8,432 nt of DNA from an uncultured Collinsella sp. (GCA_902489945.1 CABUBZ010000077.1:1-8432); one strand, 5' to 3'; numbered from the stretch's first letter, positions 1 to 6,136 are shown. The notes: generated from the sequence alone by a model not told the origin. A program made the numbers and translations.

Positions 1-1
1 C

Positions 2-265
2 CGTACCGGCTACCACCCGTTTTTGCTGGACATATGTTGCGCAAATGACCTTGCTACAGCCTTCCGTGGGCTTGTCCGATTTTTGGGCCGGTTCGGGCTT
101 TGAAGACAAGTTATTGCAGGCCCAGGGCGATTTCTCGCTCAATGCAGGCCAGCACGGTGTGATCTATCTGCCAAACGACGAGATGATCGCTGCGGACTGC
201 CCATCGCCACCTACGAGATGGAAGCCGAGAAGTACATCTACCGCGTGTACAAGTACGAGCTGTAG
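2..265 (+). pseudogene. frameshifted C-terminal remnant of an unrecognised gene (5' end outside the window)
   Basis: No single frame is open across this stretch, but protein-like sequence continues when frames are switched. Positions 3-200 read in one frame through a segment containing the residues DFSLNAGQHGVIYLPNDEMI. From about 203 the adjacent frame reads a plausible C-terminus (IATYEMEAEKYIYRVYKYEL) ending at the TAG at 263-265. Joining the two needs one base lost, or two gained, near 198-203. The first hundred bases may also belong to another frame (open at 2-100, with residues RTGYHPFLLDI, ending at a TGA at 101-103), so there may be more than one lesion. I do not recognise the family. 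The ATG at 45 could open a 106-residue frame through 365, but its tail is compositionally unlike a protein, so I do not call that a gene. A sequencing error rather than true decay is possible. Confidence 0.4.
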
Positions 266-455
266 CGCTGCGCTTAGGTTTGACCAATGGAGTATGAAAA
301 CACGCCGTTCGCCGATGCCCCCTCCGCGAGTGGCAGCCATATGGTTTGATGTTAGAAACATATAGTTGTCGCCAGCCTGCTGGCGACGTTCCCCCTGATA
401 TCGGAGGTTCCAGGTATGTTTCATGCTCCGTTAAACAACTATCGGTTGGGCTAAC
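266..455. other. non-coding region upstream of the small exported protein
   Basis: About 190 bases with no credible gene. It is more AT-rich than the large genes to the right. It holds the perfect inverted repeat at 368-387. TATAGT at 361-366 resembles a -10 box, but no matching -35 box lies at the right distance, so I do not call a promoter. The stretch just before the ATG at 456 has only a weak GGTTGGG as a possible ribosome binding site. Confidence 0.5.
368..387. repeat. 20-bp perfect inverted repeat
   Basis: GTCGCCAGC and GCTGGCGAC flank a two-base centre (CT). As RNA it would form about seven base pairs with a six-base loop. No T-run follows on either strand, so it is not a standard intrinsic terminator. 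It lies about 70 bases before the start of the 149-residue protein gene and could be an operator, a leader hairpin or a weak processing or stop signal for the decayed gene upstream. Confidence 0.6.
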
Positions 456-905
456 ATGGGTCGCCGTGCTATTTCGATAACCCTTGCAGTGGTCTGCCTG
501 GCTGTGCTCCTGGGCGCTACAGGGCTGTTTGCTATAAGCCGAGAAACGTCCTATATGCAGGAATGCGCTTCCGAAGGGTTTGCCATTGATGGTTACTATC
601 GGGATGACAGAACGAGTCGGGAAACCCTGGCCTTTCTTGAGGAGGATGGCTGTCGATGGCAACTGGTCAACAAAGACGGAAGCAGCGTTGACGGGCAGTT
701 TAAGCGTACGGATGACCCCAACATCCTGATATTAAAGAAGGAAAACGGCGAAAAATTCGGCACGGTTCACGTTGCGTATATATCGCGCCGACGCAATCAG
801 GGGCAGATTTACCTAATTAGAGATACTAAGGTGACCCGATTTTATCTTGTGAGCACCGATCCGGCGTTTACGGTGGAGTCTGGCGATGTCGATGCGGACG
901 TCTGA
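456..905 (+). CDS. small membrane-anchored or secreted protein of unknown function
   Basis: A 149-residue protein that I cannot place in a family. Residues 1-4 are basic (MGRR) and residues 5-27 form one hydrophobic segment, so it is either cleaved by signal peptidase or held as a signal anchor with the rest outside the cell. There is no clear lipobox. The exported part (about 30-149) is polar, with alternating hydrophobic residues suggestive of a small beta-rich domain. Two cysteines outside the membrane segment, C37 and C66, could form a disulfide. The tail is acidic (ESGDVDADV). No other in-frame start exists between the upstream stop at 432-434 and the ATG at 456, which fixes the start, but the ribosome binding site is poor (GGTTGGG). 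By eye the gene is lower in GC than its neighbours, which may mean acquisition. It stands alone, followed by a terminator-like hairpin. Confidence 0.75.
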   Translation: MGRRAISITLAVVCLAVLLGATGLFAISRETSYMQECASEGFAIDGYYRDDRTSRETLAFLEEDGCRWQLVNKDGSSVDGQFKRTDDPNILILKKENGEKFGTVHVAYISRRRNQGQIYLIRDTKVTRFYLVSTDPAFTVESGDVDADV

Positions 906-925
906 TTCACGGCAATAAAACAGCG

Positions 926-960
926 AGCGGGGCTCGGGTGTGAACTACGTCCCGCTTTTT
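926..960 (+). terminator. intrinsic terminator after the 149-residue protein gene, possibly bidirectional
   Basis: AGCGGGGC (926-933) pairs with GTCCCGCT (949-956), eight pairs including one G-T, around a 15-base loop. The T-run TTTTT (956-960) begins at the last base of the stem. On the minus strand the same hairpin is followed after five bases by TTTTATT (complement of 914-920), so it could also stop the convergent DUF389 gene, which ends at 1033. Confidence 0.65.
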
Positions 961-1032
961 GCTTGTGCCTGCGTCGCGTCTGAGCCTCGCCGCGACTTGC
1001 GCCTGTGCGCGGGAGCCATCCCATGCTCCGTA

Positions 1033-2172
1033 TTACTCCACATCAAACTCCACGCGATCGAGTTCGGGCACGTTGAGGTCAATGAGCTTGCGGGCGACGT
1101 GACGGTCGTGTGCCCCAAGCGCCTCGCTTGTCGTCACATGGGCGACAATCTCGCGCTCGACGATGCCCTCCTCGTCGCCTTCGGTGGCCGAGGTTTCGAC
1201 GGCGACGGTGTAATCCTTAAAGCCTGGCAGTACCGCGGCAAGCTCGCGCGTGGTTTCGGTGACGCCGTAGCCGTCCTGCACGCCGGCCTGCGCCGAGCCA
1301 ATAGACCCCGCGGTCATAACGATGCAGGGGATGGCAAAGATGGCCGTTCCCACGATGATGCGGCGGCGCACTTTGCGTGACAGCTCGTTGACCTCGGCAT
1401 TTTCCTCGGCGGTCACAATGCCGTCGCCGTTGAGGTCACGCTTGAGCGGCACGCGCAAAAGAAGCAATACGGCTTCGGCGGCCAGCGCGATAAAGACGAC
1501 GTTGATGCCAAACTCGTAGAGGGCCGAGAGGAACAGTGACCCGCTTGCAATGGCGATGCCATAGCCCGCCGCGCACAGGGGCGGCATGAGCGCGGTCGCC
1601 ACGGCCACGCCGGCGATGAGCGTGGCGGGTTCCTGGTCGCGCGAGTTGCCCAGCCCGCCTGCAAAGCCGCCCGCGAGCGCGACGGCAAGGTCCCATATGG
1701 TGGGTGTCGAGTTGTCGATGATGGCGGCCGTGGTGGTGCCAAGGGGCGAGAGCTTAAAATACAGCGTGGACGTGACCAGGCAAAAGACCATCTGCAGTGC
1801 GAGGCTGGCAATGGCCTCGACGGTGATCTCGCGGTCGAGCGTGGCAATGCCGTATGCCATGGCAAGAACCGAGCCCATGAGCGGGCAGATGAGCATGGCG
1901 CCCACGATGGCGATGTCCGAGTCGATATCGAGGCCGATGCTTGCGATGAGCATGGCGATGATGAGGATGCATAGGTGAGAGCCGGTCAGGCGTGCCCCGT
2001 TTACAAAGCGCTTGCGGATCACGTGATAGGGCGCGCGACCCTCGCGAATGTTGAATGCGCGCTTGAGGAAGCGGGTGATGTTTTCCATGGCTTCGCTATG
2101 AGCGGGGCGGATGCCGTGACGCCGATGATGACGCTCGCGCAGTCGCTTGATCTGTTGTTTGTCGAGCTCCAT
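1033..2172 (-). CDS. DUF389 family multi-pass membrane protein with an EF-hand loop
   Basis: A 379-residue integral membrane protein of the DUF389 family (PF04087/TIGR00341 type), whose biochemical role is not established. Family signs are the GAMLICPLMGSVLAMAYGIA segment (91-110), the motif AGVAVATALMPPLCAAGYGI (187-206) and glycines through the membrane segments. Hydrophobic segments lie near 65-80, 86-108, 120-138, 160-175, 184-209, 212-240 and 271-290. The N-terminus is strongly basic and His-rich (RERHHRRHG). The last 85 or so residues are soluble and acidic. Residues 246-257 form a complete EF-hand loop. The frame stays open to an ATG at 2319, but I choose the ATG at 2172: it has a good GAGGTGG ribosome binding site, and the 49 extra residues look non-membrane, Arg/Pro-rich and unlike the family. 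The gene is divergent from the surface protein gene and convergent with the 149-residue gene. Confidence 0.88.
   Translation of the reverse strand: MELDKQQIKRLRERHHRRHGIRPAHSEAMENITRFLKRAFNIREGRAPYHVIRKRFVNGARLTGSHLCILIIAMLIASIGLDIDSDIAIVGAMLICPLMGSVLAMAYGIATLDREITVEAIASLALQMVFCLVTSTLYFKLSPLGTTTAAIIDNSTPTIWDLAVALAGGFAGGLGNSRDQEPATLIAGVAVATALMPPLCAAGYGIAIASGSLFLSALYEFGINVVFIALAAEAVLLLLRVPLKRDLNGDGIVTAEENAEVNELSRKVRRRIIVGTAIFAIPCIVMTAGSIGSAQAGVQDGYGVTETTRELAAVLPGFKDYTVAVETSATEGDEEGIVEREIVAHVTTSEALGAHDRHVARKLIDLNVPELDRVEFDVE
1402..1437 (-). other. EF-hand calcium-binding loop within the DUF389 protein
   Basis: Residues 246-257 read DLNGDGIVTAEE. They match the 12-residue EF-hand loop at every key position: D1, N3, D5, G6, hydrophobic V8, T9 and E12. 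The loop follows the membrane segment ending near residue 240 and a basic VPLKR stretch, and it precedes another membrane segment at 271-290. It therefore sits in an extramembrane loop; the side of the membrane cannot be decided from sequence alone. Only one loop is visible, so it would be a single, dockerin-like EF-hand. Confidence 0.8.
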
Positions 2173-2174
2173 GT

Positions 2175-2181
2175 CCACCTC
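2175..2181 (-). promoter_or_regulatory. ribosome binding site that fixes the DUF389 start
   Basis: On the minus strand GAGGTGG lies just before the ATG at 2172, with its GAGG core five bases away. The longer alternative start at 2319 is not needed to explain the protein. Confidence 0.7.
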
Positions 2182-2332
2182 GTTCCAGCGCGGTCCGCGC
2201 AACGCGCCCGTTGTCTTAACTCTACACCGTGGCGGGCGGGGTGTCTGTTGGATGCGGAATCCGATAGGGCGGATGACGCGGGAGCAAATGCAAATCACAG
2301 GCTCAATTCGATCCCGCAAGAATATGATGCAC

Positions 2333-2438
2333 CAGCTCCTACATATGTGACGAAATTGTGAAGCACGAGAGCACGAATTTCAAAAAATCCGCTGGTGACC
2401 AATGTTGCGCAACAGAATTCAAAAATCAGCTCCTACAT
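2333..2438 (+). repeat. short direct repeats upstream of the surface protein gene
   Basis: CAGCTCCTACAT occurs exactly at 2333-2344 and 2427-2438, 94 bases apart. Between the copies, GAATTTCAAAAAATC (2375-2389) and GAATTCAAAAATC (2415-2427) are near-copies, and AGCACGAG/AGCACGAA is an 8-bp tandem (2362-2377). They may be regulator binding sites or traces of a small duplication. Confidence 0.5.
2403..2414. promoter_or_regulatory. 12-bp perfect palindrome, candidate operator
   Basis: TGTTGCGCAACA is a perfect palindrome lying 66 bases before the surface protein start, in the AT-rich half of the divergent intergenic region. Its size suits a dimeric DNA-binding protein. The 11-base core ATGTTGCGCAA also occurs at 34-44, which may be chance. 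Confidence 0.35.
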
Positions 2439-2467
2439 TTTGAGGCGTATGGATACATCCGTGTCAA

Positions 2468-2474
2468 AGGGAGA
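2468..2474 (+). promoter_or_regulatory. ribosome binding site of the surface protein gene
   Basis: AGGGAGA lies five bases before the ATG at 2480. This good site contrasts with the poor one before the internal ATG at 3833 and supports 2480 as the only true start of the long reading frame. Confidence 0.7.
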
Positions 2475-2479
2475 AAGCC

Positions 2480-3808
2480 ATGGCAAACTATATCCCACAG
2501 CACTTTGAGCCTCGGGCCAAGGCCGTCAACGTCAAGGGCGTTGCCAACCGCGCCGTCGCAACCGTTTTGACGGCGGGCCTCATCGCTCAGCCGCTCATGT
2601 CGCCACTGGCGGCAATCGCCGCACCGACGGCAGATAACGGTGACGCCACGAAGGGCGACAGCGCTATCGAGAACACCGTTGCCACCGGTAACCAGGCGGT
2701 CGTAAAGACGGCTGCCCAGTTGGCCGAGGAGTCGGCAAAGCAGCTCAAGGACGCTCAGACCGCCTACGATGCCGCCCAGAAGAAAGCCGACGCGGCGGGC
2801 CAGTCTCAAAAGCAGGCGCAGCAGCAAAAGAATCAGGCCTCGCAGGCCGTGACCGATAACGCCGCCGAGCAGAACGAGGCCGAGGCAGCCGCGCTTCAGG
2901 AGAAGATCGACGAGCTTAAGGCGGCTGTTGACAAGGCCGAGCAGCAGCAGAAGAAGCTGGGCGACCTGAACGATCAGCTCGATCAGGCCAACAAGAGTGT
3001 CGAGGATAAGACCCAGGCGCTCAAGGACGCCAAGGCAAAGCAGGATGAGGCCAAGAAGGCCCTCGACGATGCGCAGGCCAAGCTCGAGGCCATGGGTATG
3101 GACGAGTACGAGGCCGCCAAGAAGGCCGTCGAGGACGCGCAGGCCAAGCTCAATGCGGCGAATGCCGATGTGAAGACGGCCGAGGGTGAGCTCGATGCCG
3201 CTAAGACCGCCGCCGACAATGCTGAGCAGGCAAAGAGTGATGCCGAGTCTGCTCTGACGACTGCCCAGGCCAAGAAGCAGGAGACCGCCAATGCCCTTGC
3301 CGCTGCGACCACCGCGTGCGGCAACGCCCAGGATAAGCTGAACGACGCCCAGAAAGCGCTCGATGCCGCCATCTCGGGCACGGGCATCGATCTAAAAGCG
3401 CTTGAGGCCGCCAAGAACGCTGCTGCCGGTGAGCTCAAGGACGCGCAGACCGAGCTTGATGCCGCGAAGGCTGCCGACGCCACCGCACAAACGAACCTCC
3501 AGGCCGCACAGACTGATGCCAGCGCCGCGCAGGAAAAGGTCAACGCCGCCAACGCTGCCGTTTCGTCAGCGCAGACTGCATACGACGAAGCCAACGGCAA
3601 ACTTGGTGATTTGACCAGCAAATACAACACCGCCAAGGCTGCTTACGAGCAAGCTCAGCAGACCGAGGCCGACAAGAAGACAGAGTACGACCGTCTGGCA
3701 GAGGTCGCAAAGCAGAAGAAAAGCGCTCTTGAGAATGCTACCAGCGACTACAACAAAGCGAATGATGAATACAACACGGCCAGCGCAAACGTCAAAGCTC
3801 TTGAGTAG
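2480..3808 (+). CDS. N-terminal half of a secreted coiled-coil surface protein, ended by an in-frame amber codon
   Basis: 442 residues. The first 48 form a long export signal: a basic n-region (1-24), a hydrophobic stretch (25-42) and a likely signal peptidase site after AIAA (45-48). From about residue 55 to the end it is an almost unbroken Ala/Lys/Asp/Gln/Glu-rich helix with heptad-like spacing, predicted to be a long coiled-coil stalk. One short break occurs at AISGTGIDLKA. A 22-residue repeat is visible, KALDDAQAKLEA then KAVEDAQAKLNA. The frame ends at a TAG (3806-3808) in the middle of coiled coil, and the same frame continues uninterrupted to 5935. On its own this half would be exported but lacks any wall anchor. 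The helix composition is common in bacterial surface and adhesin stalks; no enzymatic domain is seen. The start has a good ribosome binding site. Confidence 0.85.
   Translation: MANYIPQHFEPRAKAVNVKGVANRAVATVLTAGLIAQPLMSPLAAIAAPTADNGDATKGDSAIENTVATGNQAVVKTAAQLAEESAKQLKDAQTAYDAAQKKADAAGQSQKQAQQQKNQASQAVTDNAAEQNEAEAAALQEKIDELKAAVDKAEQQQKKLGDLNDQLDQANKSVEDKTQALKDAKAKQDEAKKALDDAQAKLEAMGMDEYEAAKKAVEDAQAKLNAANADVKTAEGELDAAKTAADNAEQAKSDAESALTTAQAKKQETANALAAATTACGNAQDKLNDAQKALDAAISGTGIDLKALEAAKNAAAGELKDAQTELDAAKAADATAQTNLQAAQTDASAAQEKVNAANAAVSSAQTAYDEANGKLGDLTSKYNTAKAAYEQAQQTEADKKTEYDRLAEVAKQKKSALENATSDYNKANDEYNTASANVKALE
3806..3808 (+). other. in-frame amber stop splitting a 1152-codon surface protein gene
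   Basis: This TAG is the only stop in the frame from 2480 to 5935. The sequence reads NVKALE-stop-QISELKAN, and placing Gln (CAG, one transition from TAG) at the stop gives a continuous heptad pattern. The downstream half has the anchor but no signal peptide, and the upstream half has the signal peptide but no anchor, so the two make sense only as one protein. The next codon is CAG. Confidence 0.85.
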
Positions 3809-3832
3809 CAGATTTCTGAGCTAAAAGCAAAC

Positions 3833-5935
3833 ATGACGGTGGATACGGATGCTGTCAAGGCTGGCCTGCTTGGCTTTATGAATCACATCGCAAGTAGTAC
3901 GTCGTTTACTGCTGCTCAGCGTGCCAACGCGAGCGATGCGGCGAAGTTACTTGATGGGTCTGCTAGCAAGGCGGCATGGTATGACGACTATGTCAACTTG
4001 GATGCATCTGACGCTGACAATGCTATTTCGCTCGTGAATCTGCAGAATACCTTGACCTACATGAATGCGGTCAATGGAATTCGTCGCGCAAATGGCTTGA
4101 GTGACATGAAGGTCAGCATTGTCTCTATGGCGCAGTCGGCGCTCGATGTTTGCTATTCGTCGAATGTTTGGGACCACGCAGGGAACAGCGGCGAGGGCTT
4201 TTATATGTCCTATAACGAAAACCTTGCCGGACGTGCTGGCGCCTACAAGGGGTCAGATAATCCTAAAGATTGGGAAACATCCTTCGATAACGGCGACAAA
4301 TACGGCGATGATTGGCCGTTTATCGGTTGGTATACTGCGGAAAAGCGCGACTATGACAGGGGTGACTATAGCAACACCGGTCACTATGAGAACTTTATTG
4401 ATTCAGGTGCTAATTCCTTTGGGTTCGCCGTCGGCTACGGTAAGGATGGCAACCGCTCAACGCCCGAGGATGACGGTGCACCCAGTCCTGTTTCAATTTA
4501 TCAGGGAAACTGGGCCGAAGGCGATTTTACGGTTGACGAGTTCAAGAACCTGGTAAACACGTACGTAGACTCCGTTTATCATGCCGGTGGTACCGCCGCG
4601 CAGAAGGCGCAGCTGGCGCAGCTGCAAGATCAACTTGCGGCAGCACGGAAGGCGCGCGATGTGAAAAACGATGCGCTTGGCTCTGCGGAGTCATCCCTCG
4701 CTGCTGCCAAGAGTGCCGCGAATGAAGCGAACGGTAACGTTGCTGCTGCCAAGAGCGACTATGAAGCTGCGCAAGAGGCCACCGCTATCGCGAAGGCGGC
4801 ATATGGCGCTGCCGATGTCAATTTGAAGAATGTTGACATCGAAACTCCTAGGGCAAATCTCAACGCCGCCAAGGACGAGGCGACCGTCGCGCAGGCCGCG
4901 CTTGACGACGCTAACTTCAAGCTCACCGAATGCCAGACGAACGCCTCCAAGGCTTCCGCCCGCAAGGCGAAGGCACAGGGCGATTACGATACCGCCAAGA
5001 CAAAGTCCGATAAGGCCAACGAGGCGTATGGCAATGCCACGGCTTCGGTCAAGGACCTTGCCGCCAAGCGCGATGCCGCCCAGGCGGACCTTGCGAATAA
5101 GCAGGGCTCGCTTGACGAGGCAAAGAAGGCCGACGATGCCGCCCAGGCTGGTGTAGACAAGGCCCAGGCCGCAGATGTCCAGGCCGCGATTGCTCTTTCG
5201 GACGCCAAGCAGGCGGTTGCCGCCAAGGCGCAGACTGTGTCCGACGCGCAGGCCAAGGCCAAGGCTGCCGAGGGCGAACTGGCCGGCGCAAACAAGGCCT
5301 TCGAGCGCTTCGCTGGAGCCCAGAAGGCGGTCGACGACGCCAAGGCCGCCTATGACGCCGCCGTCGCCGGTGTCGCCGATGCCCAGAAGCAGCTCGAGGC
5401 CGCCAACGAAGCCGTCGTCGATGCGACCTTCGAGATCGTCGAGGCCAAGGCCGAGCTTGCCAACGACGAGGCGCTCAAGGCCGATCTTGAGGCTGTCGAC
5501 CACAAGGCATCCCTTGCCGCGGGCACGACGGGCAACGAGAAGCTGGTCAAGCTTAACGCTGCCTACGCTCGCTATAAGGCCGCCGTCGATGCCGCCGCTG
5601 GCCTCAAGGCTGCTCTGAGCGATGCCGATGCCAAGCTGTCCGATGCCAACGACGCCTATGCCGCCGCGCTTGCCGAGCTCGGAGATGCCAAGGATGCCCT
5701 GGCTGCCGCTCAGGCCGAGTACGACAAGTATCATCCCAAGGCTGAGCCGCAGGCCAAGCCTCAGGTTGCGCAGGCTGCTGCAAAGGCCCCCGTTGCCAAG
5801 AAACAGGCTGCGCCTGCCGCGCTCGCCCAGACTGGCGACAATTCCGCGCTTGCGGGCGAGGTGTTCGTCATCGGCGGTGTGACGCTCGTGGCAGCGGGCG
5901 TGACGCTGGGCGATCGTCGTCGCAAGCAGATGTAG
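3833..5935 (+). CDS. C-terminal half: CAP-domain, coiled-coil, sortase-anchored surface protein, separated from its signal peptide by a stop
   Basis: 700 residues counted from the first ATG after the amber; the frame is the same as that of the upstream half. Residues about 60-235 form a CAP (SCP/PR-1-like) domain, with H115, the NENLAG segment (E129), WYTAEKRDY (E170) and TGHYENFIDSG (H184) giving the two-His, two-Glu cavity set of the family. Residues about 250-640 are Ala-rich coiled coil. Then come a Lys/Ala/Pro/Gln-rich wall-spanning stretch and a sorting signal: LAQTG (664-668), a hydrophobic segment and the basic tail DRRRKQM. No signal peptide and no real ribosome binding site precede the ATG at 3833, so independent translation of an exported protein is unlikely. 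It is best read as the continuation of the frame from 2480. By eye the CAP segment is lower in GC than the flanking coiled coils. CAP domains in bacteria are extracellular; the ligand is unknown here. Confidence 0.85.
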   Translation: MTVDTDAVKAGLLGFMNHIASSTSFTAAQRANASDAAKLLDGSASKAAWYDDYVNLDASDADNAISLVNLQNTLTYMNAVNGIRRANGLSDMKVSIVSMAQSALDVCYSSNVWDHAGNSGEGFYMSYNENLAGRAGAYKGSDNPKDWETSFDNGDKYGDDWPFIGWYTAEKRDYDRGDYSNTGHYENFIDSGANSFGFAVGYGKDGNRSTPEDDGAPSPVSIYQGNWAEGDFTVDEFKNLVNTYVDSVYHAGGTAAQKAQLAQLQDQLAAARKARDVKNDALGSAESSLAAAKSAANEANGNVAAAKSDYEAAQEATAIAKAAYGAADVNLKNVDIETPRANLNAAKDEATVAQAALDDANFKLTECQTNASKASARKAKAQGDYDTAKTKSDKANEAYGNATASVKDLAAKRDAAQADLANKQGSLDEAKKADDAAQAGVDKAQAADVQAAIALSDAKQAVAAKAQTVSDAQAKAKAAEGELAGANKAFERFAGAQKAVDDAKAAYDAAVAGVADAQKQLEAANEAVVDATFEIVEAKAELANDEALKADLEAVDHKASLAAGTTGNEKLVKLNAAYARYKAAVDAAAGLKAALSDADAKLSDANDAYAAALAELGDAKDALAAAQAEYDKYHPKAEPQAKPQVAQAAAKAPVAKKQAAPAALAQTGDNSALAGEVFVIGGVTLVAAGVTLGDRRRKQM
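5822..5932 (+). other. LPXTG-like cell wall sorting signal (LAQTG)
   Basis: The last 37 residues have the three parts of a sortase substrate: LAQTG, a hydrophobic segment (VFVIGGVTLVAAGVTL) and a positively charged end (RRRK). Ala replaces Pro at position two of the canonical motif. The protein would be cleaved between T and G and joined to the cell wall, provided it is exported. Confidence 0.8.
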
Positions 5936-6006
5936 CGTTTCGAGCGTAGATTCTGCAACGAACTTCGGTTCATAGCAGGAACGCTTCGATAGCTTAACCG
6001 ATAAGC

Positions 6007-6048
6007 CCGGCGCGCTGTTAAACGCAGCGCGCCGGCCTTTCTTTGTTT
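6007..6048 (+). terminator. strong intrinsic terminator of the surface protein gene
   Basis: CCGGCGCGCTG (6007-6017) pairs perfectly with CAGCGCGCCGG (6025-6035) around a seven-base loop, followed by the T-rich stretch CCTTTCTTTGTTT. It lies 70 bases after the stop at 5935. Confidence 0.9.
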
Positions 6049-6055
6049 CGATATC

Positions 6056-6095
6056 AAAAAGCCCGGTCAGCAGCCGCAGAAGCTACCGACCGGGC
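6056..6095 (-). terminator. intrinsic terminator of the OPT transporter gene
   Basis: Read on the minus strand, GCCCGGTC (6088-6095) pairs with GACCGGGC (6061-6068), with further pairing of GTAGC and GCTGC inside, and is followed by TTTTT (6056-6060). It faces the plus-strand terminator eight bases away, so the two convergent genes are insulated from each other. Confidence 0.9.
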
Positions 6096-6118
6096 AAGCC
6101 GTAGGCAATATGGTTGCT

Positions 6119-6136
6119 GTCGAGCAGCTGCTCGAC
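6119..6136. repeat. 18-bp perfect palindrome directly after the OPT stop codon
   Basis: GTCGAGCAGCTGCTCGAC is a perfect palindrome whose edge touches the TAA of the transporter gene (6137-6139 on the minus strand). As RNA it can form a seven-pair stem with a four-base loop. No T-run follows; the proper terminator is a separate hairpin about 25 bases further on. Confidence 0.7.

Larger units (their letters stand above)
2173..2479. other. divergent intergenic region between the DUF389 gene and the surface protein gene
   Basis: About 307 bases that must hold the promoters of both divergent genes. The part near the DUF389 gene (2173-2300) is GC-rich and the part near the surface protein gene (2310-2470) is AT-richer. 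TATGAT at 2324-2329 resembles a -10 box on the plus strand but lacks a good -35 box. The AT-rich part contains a 12-bp palindrome (2403-2414), a 12-bp direct repeat (2333-2344 and 2427-2438) and a near-repeat of GAATTCAAAAATC. I see no coding sequence. Confidence 0.55.

Noticed and set aside
971..1002. GTCGCG/CGCGAC hairpin as terminator of the DUF389 gene
   Set aside because: The stem is short and no T-run follows on the minus strand. The hairpin at 926-956 is the better candidate.
2173..2319. 49-residue N-terminal extension of the DUF389 protein from the ATG at 2319
   Set aside because: The extension is Arg/Pro/Cys-rich and unlike the family, while the ATG at 2172 has a good ribosome binding site.
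2333..2438. The 12-bp direct repeats as target-site duplication of an inserted element
   Set aside because: Only about 82 bases lie between the copies, and no terminal inverted repeats or transposase remnants are visible.
3051..3157. CRISPR-like or satellite array in the repetitive coiled-coil DNA
   Set aside because: The repeats are in frame, imperfect and explained by the heptad protein pattern.
4691..5734. A long open frame (347 residues) on the minus strand inside the surface protein gene
   Set aside because: Its composition (Gly/Leu/Ile-rich with no domain) is what the complement of an Ala/Lys/Asp coiled-coil gene gives. The plus-strand protein is clearly real.
3833..5935. An independent second gene starting at 3833
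   Set aside because: It has the same frame as the upstream half, no signal peptide despite a sortase anchor, and only a weak ribosome binding site. It is kept as a half of a split gene.
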